This document shows positions 31,676 through 40,620 of a stretch of DNA of 55,304 nucleotides, in pieces; position 1 is the first letter of the stretch, and every line of letters begins with the position of its first letter. The translations under genes were made by a program, and so were the position numbers. The notes beneath the pieces were generated by a model, which was not told where the DNA came from, did not search any database, and saw only the letters and a program-made list of their open reading frames with translations. The DNA lies in contig DF820463.1 in NCBI GenBank assembly GCA_000739535.1, forward strand, positions 1,033,956-1,089,259. The letters are read 5' to 3'. The stretch comes from Candidatus Vecturithrix granuli. Lineage in GTDB: Bacteria; Moduliflexota; Moduliflexia; Moduliflexales; Moduliflexaceae.

Positions 31676-32650
31676 ATGAGTCGGATGTTAACCTACCGTG
31701 AAGCGTTAGGAGAAGGGATCAAACTTGAAATGGAACGCGACGACAGGATTTTTATGCTGGGTGAAGATATTGGCATCTATGGCGGCGCGTACAAAGTATC
31801 AAAAGGGTTGCTCGAACTCTTTGGCGAGCGTCGGATTATGGACGCTCCCATGTCTGAGTCGCTCATCGTTGGAGCCGGGATTGGGGCCGCACTGATCGGG
31901 CTGCGGCCGATTGTGGAACTGATGTATATTGATTTTGCCACGCTTGCGTCAGATCAAATCATTAATCAGGCCGCCAAATTCCATTTTATGACCGGCGGCA
32001 ACGTAACGGTTCCGATGGTCATTCGCACCCAGCAAGGCGCAGGACGTTCCGCCGCCGCCCAGCACTCGCAGAGTCTGGAAAGCTGGTATGCCCATATTCC
32101 GGGATTAAAAGTCGTTCTGCCTGCCACCGCGTATGACGCCAAAGGGCTGATGATCGCCGCCATTCGCGATAATAATCCGGTAATGGTGATTGAACACAAA
32201 GCATTATATACCTTGAAGGGTGAAGTCCCGGAAGGCAGCTATACGGTTGAAATCGGGAAAGCCGATCTGAAACGCGAGGGTACAGATGTTACGATTCTGA
32301 CATATTCCAAAATGGTACACCTCTGTTTGCAGGCTGCAGAAACTTTAGCGCAGCAACAAGGCGTTTCAGTGGAAGTCGTTGATCTGCGCTCGCTACGGCC
32401 ATTCGATGAGGAAACCATCAAAATCTCGCTTATGAAGACCGGTAAGGTACTGATTGTGACTGAATCGAATAAAACCGCAGGCATGAGCGCGGAACTGTTT
32501 GCTAAGTCCTGGGAATTGGTTCCGAGTCTCAAACAGGTGAGGCGGTTGGCCGGAAAAGATGTGATTATGGCGTGCTCGCCCCAGTTGGAGCAATATTCTA
32601 TCCCGTCAGTGGAAGAAATTCAAGCGGCAGTTATCGAACTGGCGGCATGA
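31676..32650 (+). CDS. 2-oxoacid/acetoin dehydrogenase E1 beta subunit
   Basis: 324 aa. LGEDIGIYGGAYKVSKGL, DAPMSESLIVGAGIGAALIG, MYIDFATLASDQIINQAAK, RTQQGAGRSAAAQHSQSLE, and C-terminal VVDLRSLRPFDEETI are all standard for the family. It lies 26 bp after E1 alpha behind GAGAGGAAG, so it is one operon. Together they form the thiamine-dependent component; the substrate is not identified. Confidence 0.93.
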   Translation: MSRMLTYREALGEGIKLEMERDDRIFMLGEDIGIYGGAYKVSKGLLELFGERRIMDAPMSESLIVGAGIGAALIGLRPIVELMYIDFATLASDQIINQAAKFHFMTGGNVTVPMVIRTQQGAGRSAAAQHSQSLESWYAHIPGLKVVLPATAYDAKGLMIAAIRDNNPVMVIEHKALYTLKGEVPEGSYTVEIGKADLKREGTDVTILTYSKMVHLCLQAAETLAQQQGVSVEVVDLRSLRPFDEETIKISLMKTGKVLIVTESNKTAGMSAELFAKSWELVPSLKQVRRLAGKDVIMACSPQLEQYSIPSVEEIQAAVIELAA

Positions 32651-32720
32651 AAAGGGGGTAGCGTTTACGGCGAACGGAGATTTTCAGAGGAGTTTACATG
32701 AGCTTCTGCTCACCTGATAG

Positions 32721-32818
32721 GATGAAACTACAAGAATCACATATAGGAAAGAATGATGATGTCAGGCGTGGCAGAAACTCATTCTTTCCTATATGTGATT
32801 CCTGTCGTTTCATAAGAG
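32721..32818. repeat. Long inverted repeat upstream of the lipoyl-protein gene
   Basis: Arms of 36 bp (32721-32756 and 32783-32818) starting ATGAAACTACAAGAATCACA, with three mismatches, loop of 26 nt. It has the same architecture as 10578-10680. A family A palindrome follows at 32859-32920. The 32651-32938 gap consists of these elements. Confidence 0.8.
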
Positions 32819-32858
32819 ATGTCATGAGCGTATGTTCACCCGGTATGATGAAAATCAG

Positions 32859-32920
32859 ATGTAGCGCGAAATTCCTTTTCGCGTATCAGGCTGCGAAAAG
32901 AAATTTCGCGCTACATTTTT
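32859..32920 (+). repeat. Palindromic repeat, family A, copy 2
   Basis: TGTAGCGCGAAATTCC... with inverted partner ending TTTCGCGCTACATTTTT. It ends some 20 bp before the lipoyl-protein start codon. Confidence 0.75.
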
Positions 32921-32938
32921 AGAGGAGAAGGGAAAATT

Positions 32939-33199
32939 ATGACACATAAAGTGATTATGCCATTACTTGGCGAAACCATGGAAATGGGGAAAATTGTCGC
33001 CTGGGTCAAACAAGTTGGCGAGAAGGTGCAAAAAGGAGAAATTCTCCTGGAAGTCGAGTCGGATAAAGCCACGTTAGAAGTTGAATCTTTTTTCAGCGGA
33101 TATATGCGAAAAATTCTTTACGCTGAAGATACTGAAGTCAAAGTCGGGGAAGTGATCGCCTTGATGACAACAACCCCGGATGAAGCCATTGAAGAATAA
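32939..33199 (+). CDS. Free-standing lipoyl-domain protein
   Basis: 86 aa: a complete lipoyl/biotinyl domain and almost nothing else. KVIMPLLGETMEMGKIVAWV at the start, then EVESDKATLEVES with the modified lysine at K43, and VKVGEVIALM at the end. E2 subunits carry this domain fused to a peripheral-subunit-binding and an acyltransferase domain; both are absent here. GAGGAGAAGG precedes the ATG. Gene order after E1 alpha/beta suggests it is the acyl carrier of this E1, with the acyltransferase and E3 supplied elsewhere or not used. Confidence 0.9.
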   Translation: MTHKVIMPLLGETMEMGKIVAWVKQVGEKVQKGEILLEVESDKATLEVESFFSGYMRKILYAEDTEVKVGEVIALMTTTPDEAIEE

Positions 33200-33277
33200 G
33201 GTATTTTTGTTGTAAGCAATTGTTCAAAAGACTAATCTATTCAGAGAACGGGTTAAGTTCTGAGAGGAGGGAACGCC

Positions 33278-34360
33278 ATGAAATACAGAAAACTCGGGAA
33301 TAGCGGGCTGCTTGTCAGCGCGGTCGCGCTGGGGACAATGCAATTTGGGAACAAGATGAATATGGGTAATCTGGATCAGAACGCGACGAATGCGATGGTT
33401 AAATTCGCGCTCGATCAGGGCATAAATTTTATTGATACCGCTGATGTCTATAGCCTGGGCGAGAGTGAGACCTTATTGGGCAATGCGCTGAAAGGGATCC
33501 GGGCAGAAATCGTGCTTGCTTCGAAAGTGCGTTTACCGATGAGCGAGAATATGAATCGCAGCGGCGCAACCCGCGTTAATATCATGCGCGGCATTGAAAG
33601 CAGCCTCAAACGCTTGCAAACCGACTACCTTGATTTATATCAGGTACATGGCTGGGATAGTAACACGCCATTGGAAGAAACTTTGCGAACGCTTGATGAT
33701 CTTGTGCGCCAGGGAAAAGTTCGTCATATCGGGTTGAGCAATTATCTGGCATGGCAGGCCGCCACCGCCCTGGGCATTCAAGAACGCGAACATCTGGAAA
33801 AATTTGTGACCGCGCAATTGTATTACAGCCTGGTCGGCCGAGATTTGGAGCACGACTGGTTATCCTGCGCTGCTTATCATCATTTGGGGATTTTGGTCTG
33901 GAGTCCTCTGGCAGGAGGGTTTCTAAGCGGAAAATATGATCGCAATACTCCGCCGGCTGCGGGCACGCGTTTCGCAGAAGCCGGACAGTTTGTGATGTTC
34001 GATAAAGAACAAGCGTTTAGCGTTGTTGATGTGCTGCGTGCAGTGGCGAAACGGCATGAGGTAAGTCCGGCAAGGGTTGCGTTGGCCTGGCTGTTGTCCC
34101 GCCCCATGATTAGCAGTGTCATTATCGGCGCACGCCAAATCCCACATCTGAAAGATAATCTTGCAGCCGTTGATTTGGAGCTCTCCTCTGAAGATATGCA
34201 ACAACTTCATGTCGTCTCAGATCCGGGCACTCCCTATCCGAAATGGATGGTGCTGCAATTGGATCAAGCTGAGGATCCGCGCCCGGCCATCTTAGAACCG
34301 GAACGCTTTGCTGACGGCGGCTCCTGGCAGGATTTGCGCGGAACCAAATGGATGGGATAA
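33278..34360 (+). CDS. Aldo/keto reductase
   Basis: 360 aa, ATG 33278 with GAGAGGAGG upstream. The AKR catalytic tetrad can be placed: D53 and Y58 in NFIDTADVYSLGESE, K83 in ASKVR, H124 in LYQVHGWD. HIGLSNYLAWQA and SVIIGARQIPHLKDNL are further hallmarks. NADP(H)-dependent, cytoplasmic, probably acting on a sugar or keto-sugar from the importer that follows. A family B hairpin follows the stop. Confidence 0.92.
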   Translation: MKYRKLGNSGLLVSAVALGTMQFGNKMNMGNLDQNATNAMVKFALDQGINFIDTADVYSLGESETLLGNALKGIRAEIVLASKVRLPMSENMNRSGATRVNIMRGIESSLKRLQTDYLDLYQVHGWDSNTPLEETLRTLDDLVRQGKVRHIGLSNYLAWQAATALGIQEREHLEKFVTAQLYYSLVGRDLEHDWLSCAAYHHLGILVWSPLAGGFLSGKYDRNTPPAAGTRFAEAGQFVMFDKEQAFSVVDVLRAVAKRHEVSPARVALAWLLSRPMISSVIIGARQIPHLKDNLAAVDLELSSEDMQQLHVVSDPGTPYPKWMVLQLDQAEDPRPAILEPERFADGGSWQDLRGTKWMG

Positions 34361-34389
34361 GCGCAAAGTACACCATGAGACTCAAAAGA

Positions 34390-34420
34390 GAAACCGGGTT
34401 TTTGACAAAAACCCGGTTTC
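34390..34420. terminator. AAACCGGGTTT hairpin
   Basis: Family B hairpin GAAACCGGGTTTTTG/CAAAAACCCGGTTTC after the aldo/keto reductase stop. Terminator-like on both strands. Confidence 0.6.
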
Positions 34421-34472
34421 TGGCGTGTAGTTCCACTCCATGCCGGAAAAGCCAAATTTGTTAAGAAAGTAT

Positions 34473-34501
34473 TTGACAATTTTCAGGTTTATTCTTTACA
34501 A
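34473..34501 (+). promoter_or_regulatory. Sigma-70-like promoter of the second sugar importer
   Basis: TTGACA (34473-34478), 17-bp spacer, TTACAA (34496-34501, 4 of 6 to consensus). Start near 34508 gives a leader of about 200 nt to the binding-protein ATG. No riboswitch was recognised in the leader. Confidence 0.5.
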
Positions 34502-34705
34502 GTTGTCACGATTTTTATTTGCTGAAAGAAAGGGGGGATAGCTGCTCTCATATTGTGTTGAAGAGCGTGAAACTTTTTCCGAATATTTCTTGCTCAATTG
34601 TCGTAACAGATGATTTTTAGGGATGAATATTCTTGAGGAGTACTTCCCCTGAGTTGTTTGCGGAACCTCTGTGCTTTCGCCAGGTCAGGGAGAGGAGAAC
34701 AGATT

Positions 34706-35683
34706 ATGAAAAAGTTGGTATTGTTATTGCTGATTGCTGCATTGATTCTGACTGTCGGAGAAGCGTTTGCGGAAAAGAAATATACTATCGGGACGGTGGT
34801 CAAAGTGGATGGGATTGCCTGGTTTGACCGGATGAGAGAAGGGGTTACAAAGTTTGGAGAAGACACAGGGCATGAAACCTTTTTACTTGGCCCGCCCAAA
34901 GCGGATGCAGCGTTACAAGTGCAAATTATTGAGGATTTGATCGCTCAGGGCGTTGATGCGATCTGCGTGGTGCCGTTTTCGCCGGAAGCTTTGGAACCCG
35001 TGCTGAAAAAGGCCATGGATCAAGGGATTATTGTGATTGCACACGAAGCAACAAACCAGCAAAACGTGAATTACGATATTGAAGCTTTTGACAATGCCGG
35101 CTACGGTGCTCACCTGATGGATCACCTGGCAAAATATATGGGCGAAGAAGGGGAATTTGCCGTATTTGTCGGAAGTTTAACCTCGAAATCGCACAATGAA
35201 TGGATTGATGCGGCGTTGGCCCGCCAGCAAGAAAAATATCCGAATATGAAAGTCGTGACAGACCGCGTCGAAGAGTATGACGACCAGACGGTGGCTTATG
35301 AAAAAACCAAAGAACTGCTCAAAACCTATCCGAATTTAAAAGGGATTCAGGGCAGCGCCATGTCAACCGCTCCAGGAGCCGGGCTGGCGGTGGAAGAAAA
35401 AGGTCTTCAAGACAAAGTGATGGTGGTTGGCACCAGCCTGGTGTCTGTGACCGGACAATACCTGGAAAGCGGCGCGGTGAAACTGATTAGTTTCTGGGAT
35501 CCTGCTGACGCCGGCTATGTGATGAATAAATTAGCAGTCATGCTCCTGGAAGGTCAGGACGTGACCGAAGGGATGGACCTTGGCGTGCCCGGATATAACG
35601 CCATCAAGAAAGATGGGAAAGTGCTGTACGGGTCAGCCTGGGTGGATGTCACGAAGGAAAACATGGACAAGTATAATTTCTAA
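34706..35683 (+). CDS. Periplasmic sugar-binding protein (LsrB/RhaS-like, Peripla_BP_4)
   Basis: 325 aa from ATG 34706 (GAGAGGAGAAC upstream); an in-frame start at 34658 would bury the signal peptide. Signal peptide to about residue 21 (VGEAFAEKK). Mature start YTIGTVVKVDGIAWFDRMREG, then IEDLIAQGVDAICVVPFSPE, VFVGSLTSKSHNEWIDAA, and FWDPADAGYVMNKLAVMLLEG; the last is typical of the LsrB/RhaS branch. It feeds the transporter formed by the next three genes. The ligand might be a deoxy- or branched sugar or a linear C4-C5 compound. Confidence 0.92.
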   Translation: MKKLVLLLLIAALILTVGEAFAEKKYTIGTVVKVDGIAWFDRMREGVTKFGEDTGHETFLLGPPKADAALQVQIIEDLIAQGVDAICVVPFSPEALEPVLKKAMDQGIIVIAHEATNQQNVNYDIEAFDNAGYGAHLMDHLAKYMGEEGEFAVFVGSLTSKSHNEWIDAALARQQEKYPNMKVVTDRVEEYDDQTVAYEKTKELLKTYPNLKGIQGSAMSTAPGAGLAVEEKGLQDKVMVVGTSLVSVTGQYLESGAVKLISFWDPADAGYVMNKLAVMLLEGQDVTEGMDLGVPGYNAIKKDGKVLYGSAWVDVTKENMDKYNF

Positions 35684-35689
35684 TATTCT

Positions 35690-35790
35690 CACCTCACCCT
35701 TGCCCCTCTCCAAAGGAGAGGGGTTGTTCCTTCCTCCCCAACCGAGCGATCAATTGCCCGCCTCAAAGGGGAGGGGAGTCTGGTTAGGAG
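35690..35790. repeat. Family F C-rich/G-rich repeat
   Basis: TCACCTCACCCTTGCCCCTC, then AAGGAGAGGGG, with a second inverted half CTCAAAGGGGAGGGGAGT. It fills the space between the binding protein and the ATPase gene; the frame of the latter is open through it, but translation starts at 35802. Confidence 0.65.
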
Positions 35791-35801
35791 CTATAATCGT
35801 C

Positions 35802-37307
35802 ATGGCAGACGAATTCCTTGTGGTTAAAAATGTCAGTAAAGCGTTCGCCGGGGTTCAGGCCCTGGATCGAGTCTCTGTCACGATTCGCCGCGGCGAAATA
35901 CGCTGCCTGGTCGGAGAAAATGGATCGGGTAAATCTACGCTCATTAAAGTCATTTCCGGATTTTATAAGCCGGATGATGGGGAAATTATTCTGAACAACC
36001 ACTCTTATAAGCGTTTGCACCCCATTGATGCGATTCGCCAGGGGATTCAGATTATTTATCAGGATTTCTCTTTGTTTCCGAATCTGACAGTGGCCGAAAA
36101 CTTAGCCCTCAATTACGAACTTGAACAAAATGCCCGCATTGTGCACTGGAAAGAAGTCCGGCAAATCGCCCGTGAAGCTATAGATCGGATTGAGGTTGAG
36201 ATTGATCTTGATGCCTATGTTGAGGATCTTTCAGTCGCTGATAAGCAGTTGGTCGCTATTGCACGAGCAATTCTTCATGATGCGAAACTGATTATTATGG
36301 ATGAACCGACCACCGCTTTGACGCACAAAGAAGTTGAGTCCCTGTTCCAGGTGATCAAAAATTTTCAAAAAGAGGGAATCTCAACGTTGTTTGTCAGCCA
36401 TAAACTCAGAGAGGTTTTGGAAATATCCGAGCAGGTGACGATTCTGAGAAACGGCAAAAATGCGGCTGATGGCGCCATTGAAGAGTTTGATCGCGCCAAA
36501 CTGGTGTATTATATGACCGGTCGTGAAATTGATGACAGCCGGTACCAATATAGTCCACGTCCTGAGGCCTCGCACAGTCTGTTCAGCGTTCAGCACCTGA
36601 CCACACCCGGCCGATTCGAAGATATTAGTTTTGAGATGTTGCCAGGTGAGATTGTGGGAATTACTGGCTTGTTGGGTTCCGGACGAACCGCGCTCGCCTC
36701 AGCGTTATTTGGGTTAAAGCCGGCAGAATCTGGAACCATGGCCATTGAAGGCAAACCCGTGCAGATTCGCAGCGTTCAACAGGCCATTCATCATGGCATC
36801 GGGTATGTTCCTGAAGATCGTCTGACCGAGGGGTTATTTTTGGAACAATCTATCGGCCGGAACATCATCGTCAGTATTGTGGAGCGGCTCGCCAATCTCC
36901 TCGGCATCATGAACACTGATCTGACTTCCCGTGAGATTCAGAAGTTTATTGACTATCTTCGCATTAAAACGCCTTCCTCGCTCTTACCGGTTCAAAGCCT
37001 GTCCGGCGGCAATCAGCAGCGGGTCGTTCTGGCAAAATGGCTGGCGGCCAAAGGAAAAATTTTGATTTTAAATGGGCCGACCGTCGGAGTAGATATCGGG
37101 TCGAAAATGGATATTCATCATACTCTGCGCGAATTGGCAAGACAGGGCATGGGAATTGTGATCATTTCTGACGATATTCCGGAGCTTCTTCAGAATTGTA
37201 ACCGCATCTTTTTAATGCACAAAGGGCGGTTTATTGATGAACTACTGGGTGATGAACGCTGTACGGAAGAGGAATTGACCCGGCAGCTCGCTGCTCTGGT
37301 CAAATAA
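35802..37307 (+). CDS. Sugar ABC importer ATPase (LsrA/RhaT type) with altered second Walker B
   Basis: 501 aa from ATG 35802, with TTAGGAG upstream. First domain: GENGSGKST, LSVADKQLVAIARAI, IIMDEPTTALTHKE, all intact. Second domain: GLLGSGRTAL, LSGGNQQRVVLAKWL, then LILNGPTVGVDIGSK, where the usual DEP reads NGP. Loss of the Asp and Glu should disable hydrolysis at that site. The same NGP sequence is familiar from a branch of rhizobial-type sugar ATPases, so this is probably a subfamily trait, not decay. Confidence 0.93.
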   Translation: MADEFLVVKNVSKAFAGVQALDRVSVTIRRGEIRCLVGENGSGKSTLIKVISGFYKPDDGEIILNNHSYKRLHPIDAIRQGIQIIYQDFSLFPNLTVAENLALNYELEQNARIVHWKEVRQIAREAIDRIEVEIDLDAYVEDLSVADKQLVAIARAILHDAKLIIMDEPTTALTHKEVESLFQVIKNFQKEGISTLFVSHKLREVLEISEQVTILRNGKNAADGAIEEFDRAKLVYYMTGREIDDSRYQYSPRPEASHSLFSVQHLTTPGRFEDISFEMLPGEIVGITGLLGSGRTALASALFGLKPAESGTMAIEGKPVQIRSVQQAIHHGIGYVPEDRLTEGLFLEQSIGRNIIVSIVERLANLLGIMNTDLTSREIQKFIDYLRIKTPSSLLPVQSLSGGNQQRVVLAKWLAAKGKILILNGPTVGVDIGSKMDIHHTLRELARQGMGIVIISDDIPELLQNCNRIFLMHKGRFIDELLGDERCTEEELTRQLAALVK

Positions 37308-37322
37308 TAACGCAGGAGTGCG

Positions 37323-37373
37323 AAAGCTCTGCTTTCGCCGTCAACGCAGAGCTTTGACACTCCTGTAAGGATA
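37323..37373. repeat. Palindromic repeat, family C, copy 3
   Basis: CAGGAGTGCGAAAGCTCTGC and inverted partner GCAGAGCTTTGACACTCCTG, between the ATPase and permease genes. Confidence 0.75.
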
Positions 37374-37419
37374 AAAATATTTGTGCTGATCTGATTATAC
37401 TTTCGGAGTGTGCCGCGTC

Positions 37420-38424
37420 ATGAAAAAATTATTTCATAAGCATGAAGCCGTTGTCGCTTTGATCCTGGTCGTGTTTGCTCTCATTATCGGCCTGGTCAAT
37501 CCGGCGTTTTTTACACTGGAAAACCTCTTTGATTTGCTCAAAAGCAGCGTCGTCATGGGGATTTTTGCGATTGGCGTGTTAATTGTGCTCATATCCGGCG
37601 GAATTGATATTTCTTTTACCGCCATTGCCGCCTTCTGTATGTATGTCACCGGGCAAATTTTGAAAGGCAGTTTACTGCTGACAACCCCCTATGAAGGCAC
37701 TGTGTTCGCAGGATTTGTGATCGCCGGTCTGATGGGATTAGTCCTCGGGCTATTAAACGCAATATTTATTTCCTATTTTAAACTTCCGACCCTGATCGTC
37801 ACGCTGGGAACGGCCAATGCGTTTCGAGGTTTTATGCTGGCGTTTATCGGGACGCGCATTATCACGAACCTGCCGCGCGGCTGGATTCAATTCTCCAGGT
37901 TATCGCTTTTTCAAGCGACCACAGCGGATGGAACGCATATCGGCCTATCAGCAGCCGTCATTCTTCTCCTGATTTTTCTGGCAATTGCCTGGCTGCTCCT
38001 CAACTATAGCATGTTAGGACGCGGGATTTACGCCATCGGCGGCGATCGGATTGCGGCCGAACGTGCAGGATTTAACATCAATCGCATTCAATTTTTTATT
38101 TATGGCTTTGTCGGTTTTCTCTCAGGCATTGTGGGGGTCACGCACGCCTCGTTGATTCGAAACGCCAACCCCTTTGATCTGGTTGGCAGTGAGTTAACCG
38201 TTATTGCTGCGGTCGTGCTGGGAGGCACGAGTATTACCGGCGGACGCGGCTCTGTTCTGGGAACGGTTCTGGGGGTGTTCTTGCTCGTGATTATGAATAA
38301 TAGTTTGATTTTGTTAGGCATTCCTTCCTACTGGCAAAAGGTTGTGGTTGGGTTGATCATTATTATCAGTACAGGAAGTACGGCCTACCAACATAAGAAG
38401 AAAAGAGAGGCGCTCGCATCATGA
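37420..38424 (+). CDS. Sugar ABC importer permease 1 (RbsC/LsrC type)
   Basis: 334 aa from ATG 37420 with CGGAG upstream (GTG 37408 is also in frame). Hydrophobic throughout, with VLIVLISGGIDISFTAIAAF and AAVVLGGTSITGGRGSVLG, the two family hallmarks. Its stop overlaps the start of the second permease by 4 bp, which implies a heteromeric channel as in LsrCD or RhaPQ. Confidence 0.93.
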   Translation: MKKLFHKHEAVVALILVVFALIIGLVNPAFFTLENLFDLLKSSVVMGIFAIGVLIVLISGGIDISFTAIAAFCMYVTGQILKGSLLLTTPYEGTVFAGFVIAGLMGLVLGLLNAIFISYFKLPTLIVTLGTANAFRGFMLAFIGTRIITNLPRGWIQFSRLSLFQATTADGTHIGLSAAVILLLIFLAIAWLLLNYSMLGRGIYAIGGDRIAAERAGFNINRIQFFIYGFVGFLSGIVGVTHASLIRNANPFDLVGSELTVIAAVVLGGTSITGGRGSVLGTVLGVFLLVIMNNSLILLGIPSYWQKVVVGLIIIISTGSTAYQHKKKREALAS

Positions 38425-39455
38425 AGTTTCGTATGCTTGATGTTCTGAATCGAGATCGAAATCTCTTACAGCTTTTTGTTATTGCAGTTGTGGTGTTTGT
38501 CCTGATGAGCGCGTTGAATCCGGGCAAATTTCTCGCCATGCGCAATTTCGAATCCATGTCCTTCCAGTTCCCGGAATACGGGATTCTGGCAATTGCCATG
38601 ATGCTTGCAATGCTGACCGGCGGCATTGACCTATCGGTCGTGGGTATTGCCAATTTTGCCGGAATTCTGGCGGCGATGGTCTTGACCAATTGGATTCCGG
38701 AAGCCGCCGGGAGCGGAACAATCGTGCTGATGATTTTCGTCGCCATGCTGGTTGCCCTGATCACCGGCGTCACCTGCGGCCTTCTGAATGGCCTGCTGAT
38801 CGCGTATTTTGAAATTACCCCTATTCTGGCAACGTTGGGCAGTATGCAGCTATTCACCGGCGTCTCCATCGTCATTACCAAAGGTTATGCGGTCACGACC
38901 TATCCGGACCAATTTTTATTTCTGGGGAATGGCACCATCTGGATTTTTCCTGTGCCGCTGTTGATCTTTGCCTTTTTTGCGATCCTGTTTGCGTTTATCC
39001 TGCGTCGAACCACCTTTGGAATTAAATTGTTTATGATGGGTACCAATCCCACCGCCTCCAGATTTTCCGGGATCAATAATACGTTGATGCTGATAAAAAC
39101 GTATATTATCACAGGTTGTCTGGCCGGAATTGCTGGCGTGGTCATGATTGCCCGCACCAATTCGGCCAAAGCGGATTACGGTGCCTCATATATTCTGCAA
39201 TCTGTGCTCATTGCGGTGTTAGGCGGCGTGAATCCCAGCGGTGGATTTGGAACGATTCTGGGTTTGATCGTGGCGATCCTTTCGCTTCAGTTCCTCTCAA
39301 GCGGGTTTAATATGCTGCGCTTCAATAATTTTGCAAAAGAATTTACCTGGGGTCTGTTTCTGTTATTCGTGATGGTGTTCAATTACCTCATGAATGTGCG
39401 CCGGATGAAACGTGAAAGCTTGAAAGGGGCGAATGTTCAGCAAAGTCTTCCCTGA
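38421..39455 (+). CDS. Sugar ABC importer permease 2 (RbsC/LsrD type)
   Basis: 344 aa, ATGA overlap with permease 1. MMLAMLTGGIDLSVVGIANF and LIAVLGGVNPSGGFGTILG mark the family. It is diverged from its neighbour, so the two are paralogous subunits and not a recent duplication. The C-terminus ends in a basic tail. Confidence 0.93.
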   Translation: MKFRMLDVLNRDRNLLQLFVIAVVVFVLMSALNPGKFLAMRNFESMSFQFPEYGILAIAMMLAMLTGGIDLSVVGIANFAGILAAMVLTNWIPEAAGSGTIVLMIFVAMLVALITGVTCGLLNGLLIAYFEITPILATLGSMQLFTGVSIVITKGYAVTTYPDQFLFLGNGTIWIFPVPLLIFAFFAILFAFILRRTTFGIKLFMMGTNPTASRFSGINNTLMLIKTYIITGCLAGIAGVVMIARTNSAKADYGASYILQSVLIAVLGGVNPSGGFGTILGLIVAILSLQFLSSGFNMLRFNNFAKEFTWGLFLLFVMVFNYLMNVRRMKRESLKGANVQQSLP

Positions 39456-39568
39456 AAATTTGGATGATGTTGTTTTGAGGGGGTGATCGTGGGCACTTCT
39501 ATGATGTTCATGTTTATATGACGATCTAAAGTATTTTAACGAATAGCACTATATGAGGTAAGGGGGAA

Positions 39569-40540
39569 ATGATTATGAAAAAAATTGCGATTATAACTGT
39601 CTTGACCTGTTTGCTTGTCTCACTAATTGCTTTTGCGTCTTTTGCTGCGGATCCTTATCCGAGCAAAGAAATTACCATTGTCGTGCCACACTCTCCGGGC
39701 GGCGGCACAGACACGACTACCCGTTTTCTTGCCAAAGTCATGGAAAAATACGCAGGTGTTCCGGTGGTCGTTATCAATAAAACCGGAGCAGGCGGCGCTG
39801 TTGGCATGGCTTATGCGATGAATTCGCAGCCTGATGGCTATACGGTTGCCGTTCCGACCGTTGAGGTGACGACGCTTCCTCACTTAGGGTTAGCGCCGTT
39901 TACGATTGATGACTTTGCGCCGGCGGCTCTGGTGACCAATATTCCTTCAGCCATTGCCGTGAATGTGGATTCAGAATTTCAAACCTTCCAGCAGCTCATT
40001 GATTATGCAAAAGCAAATCCGATGAAGATCAGAACGGGAAATTCCGGAACCGGAGCGATTTGGCACATGGTTGCGCTTGGCATCGAAGACGCTACAGGCG
40101 TGAAATTTACACACGTGCCCTTTGATGGCGGTGCGCCCGCAGCGACCGCTTTGCTAGGAGGGCATATTGAAATGGTCACCATTGGTCAGGGCGAAGTGTT
40201 TCCGCATTATGAAGCAGGAAAATTACGCGCTCTGGCTGTCACCTCGACAAAGCCGCTTGCAAATTATCCCGGCGTGCCCACCTTGCAGGAACTTGGAATA
40301 GACCTTCCGCCGTTAGGCGGGTGGATTTCGTTGGCTTTCCCATTGAAGACGGATCCAGAAATTGTGCAAAAGTTTTCCTCTCTGGTCAAGCAAGCCATGG
40401 ATGATCCCGAATTCCAGGAATTTTTGAAGAACCGCGCTTACACCAATGATTATATGGATCCAGCCGGAACCACGGCGTTCTGGAAAGAACAAAGCGAATT
40501 CTTCAAGAATCTGATTGAAAAGTTCGGGTTAAAGAAGTAG
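39569..40540 (+). CDS. tctC: Tripartite tricarboxylate transporter receptor (TctC/Bug family)
   Basis: 323 aa; start 39569, or 39575 two codons later, behind AAGGGGG. Signal peptide of about 27 residues (LIAFASFAADPYP). Hallmarks: ITIVVPHSPGGGTDTTTRFLA, NKTGAGGAVG, NSGTGAIWHMVALG, HVPFDGGAPAATALLGGHIE, RALAVTS. Periplasmic carboxylate-binding protein for the TctB/TctA pair downstream. It lies within a sugar-catabolic island, which suggests a sugar acid or keto-acid ligand. Confidence 0.95.
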   Translation: MIMKKIAIITVLTCLLVSLIAFASFAADPYPSKEITIVVPHSPGGGTDTTTRFLAKVMEKYAGVPVVVINKTGAGGAVGMAYAMNSQPDGYTVAVPTVEVTTLPHLGLAPFTIDDFAPAALVTNIPSAIAVNVDSEFQTFQQLIDYAKANPMKIRTGNSGTGAIWHMVALGIEDATGVKFTHVPFDGGAPAATALLGGHIEMVTIGQGEVFPHYEAGKLRALAVTSTKPLANYPGVPTLQELGIDLPPLGGWISLAFPLKTDPEIVQKFSSLVKQAMDDPEFQEFLKNRAYTNDYMDPAGTTAFWKEQSEFFKNLIEKFGLKK

Positions 40541-40564
40541 GGAAGTATTGCTCCCAAAAATGAA

Positions 40565-40596
40565 GAAACCGGGTTTTTGAGAAAAACCCGGTTTCT
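40565..40596. terminator. AAACCGGGTTT hairpin
   Basis: Family B hairpin GAAACCGGGTTTTTG/GAAAAACCCGGTTTCT between tctC and tctB. It may attenuate read-through so that the receptor is made in excess over the membrane subunits. Confidence 0.55.
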
Positions 40597-40620
40597 ATGA
40601 AGGATTGCTAACAAAGACAA

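Noticed and set aside
32698-32922. Open frame of 74 codons before the lipoyl-protein gene
   Set aside because: It is made of two palindromic elements (a long inverted repeat and a family A repeat) and has no ribosome site of note.
34502-34705. Long leader of the second sugar importer as a riboswitch
   Set aside because: No conserved riboswitch core or clear expression-platform hairpin was recognised.
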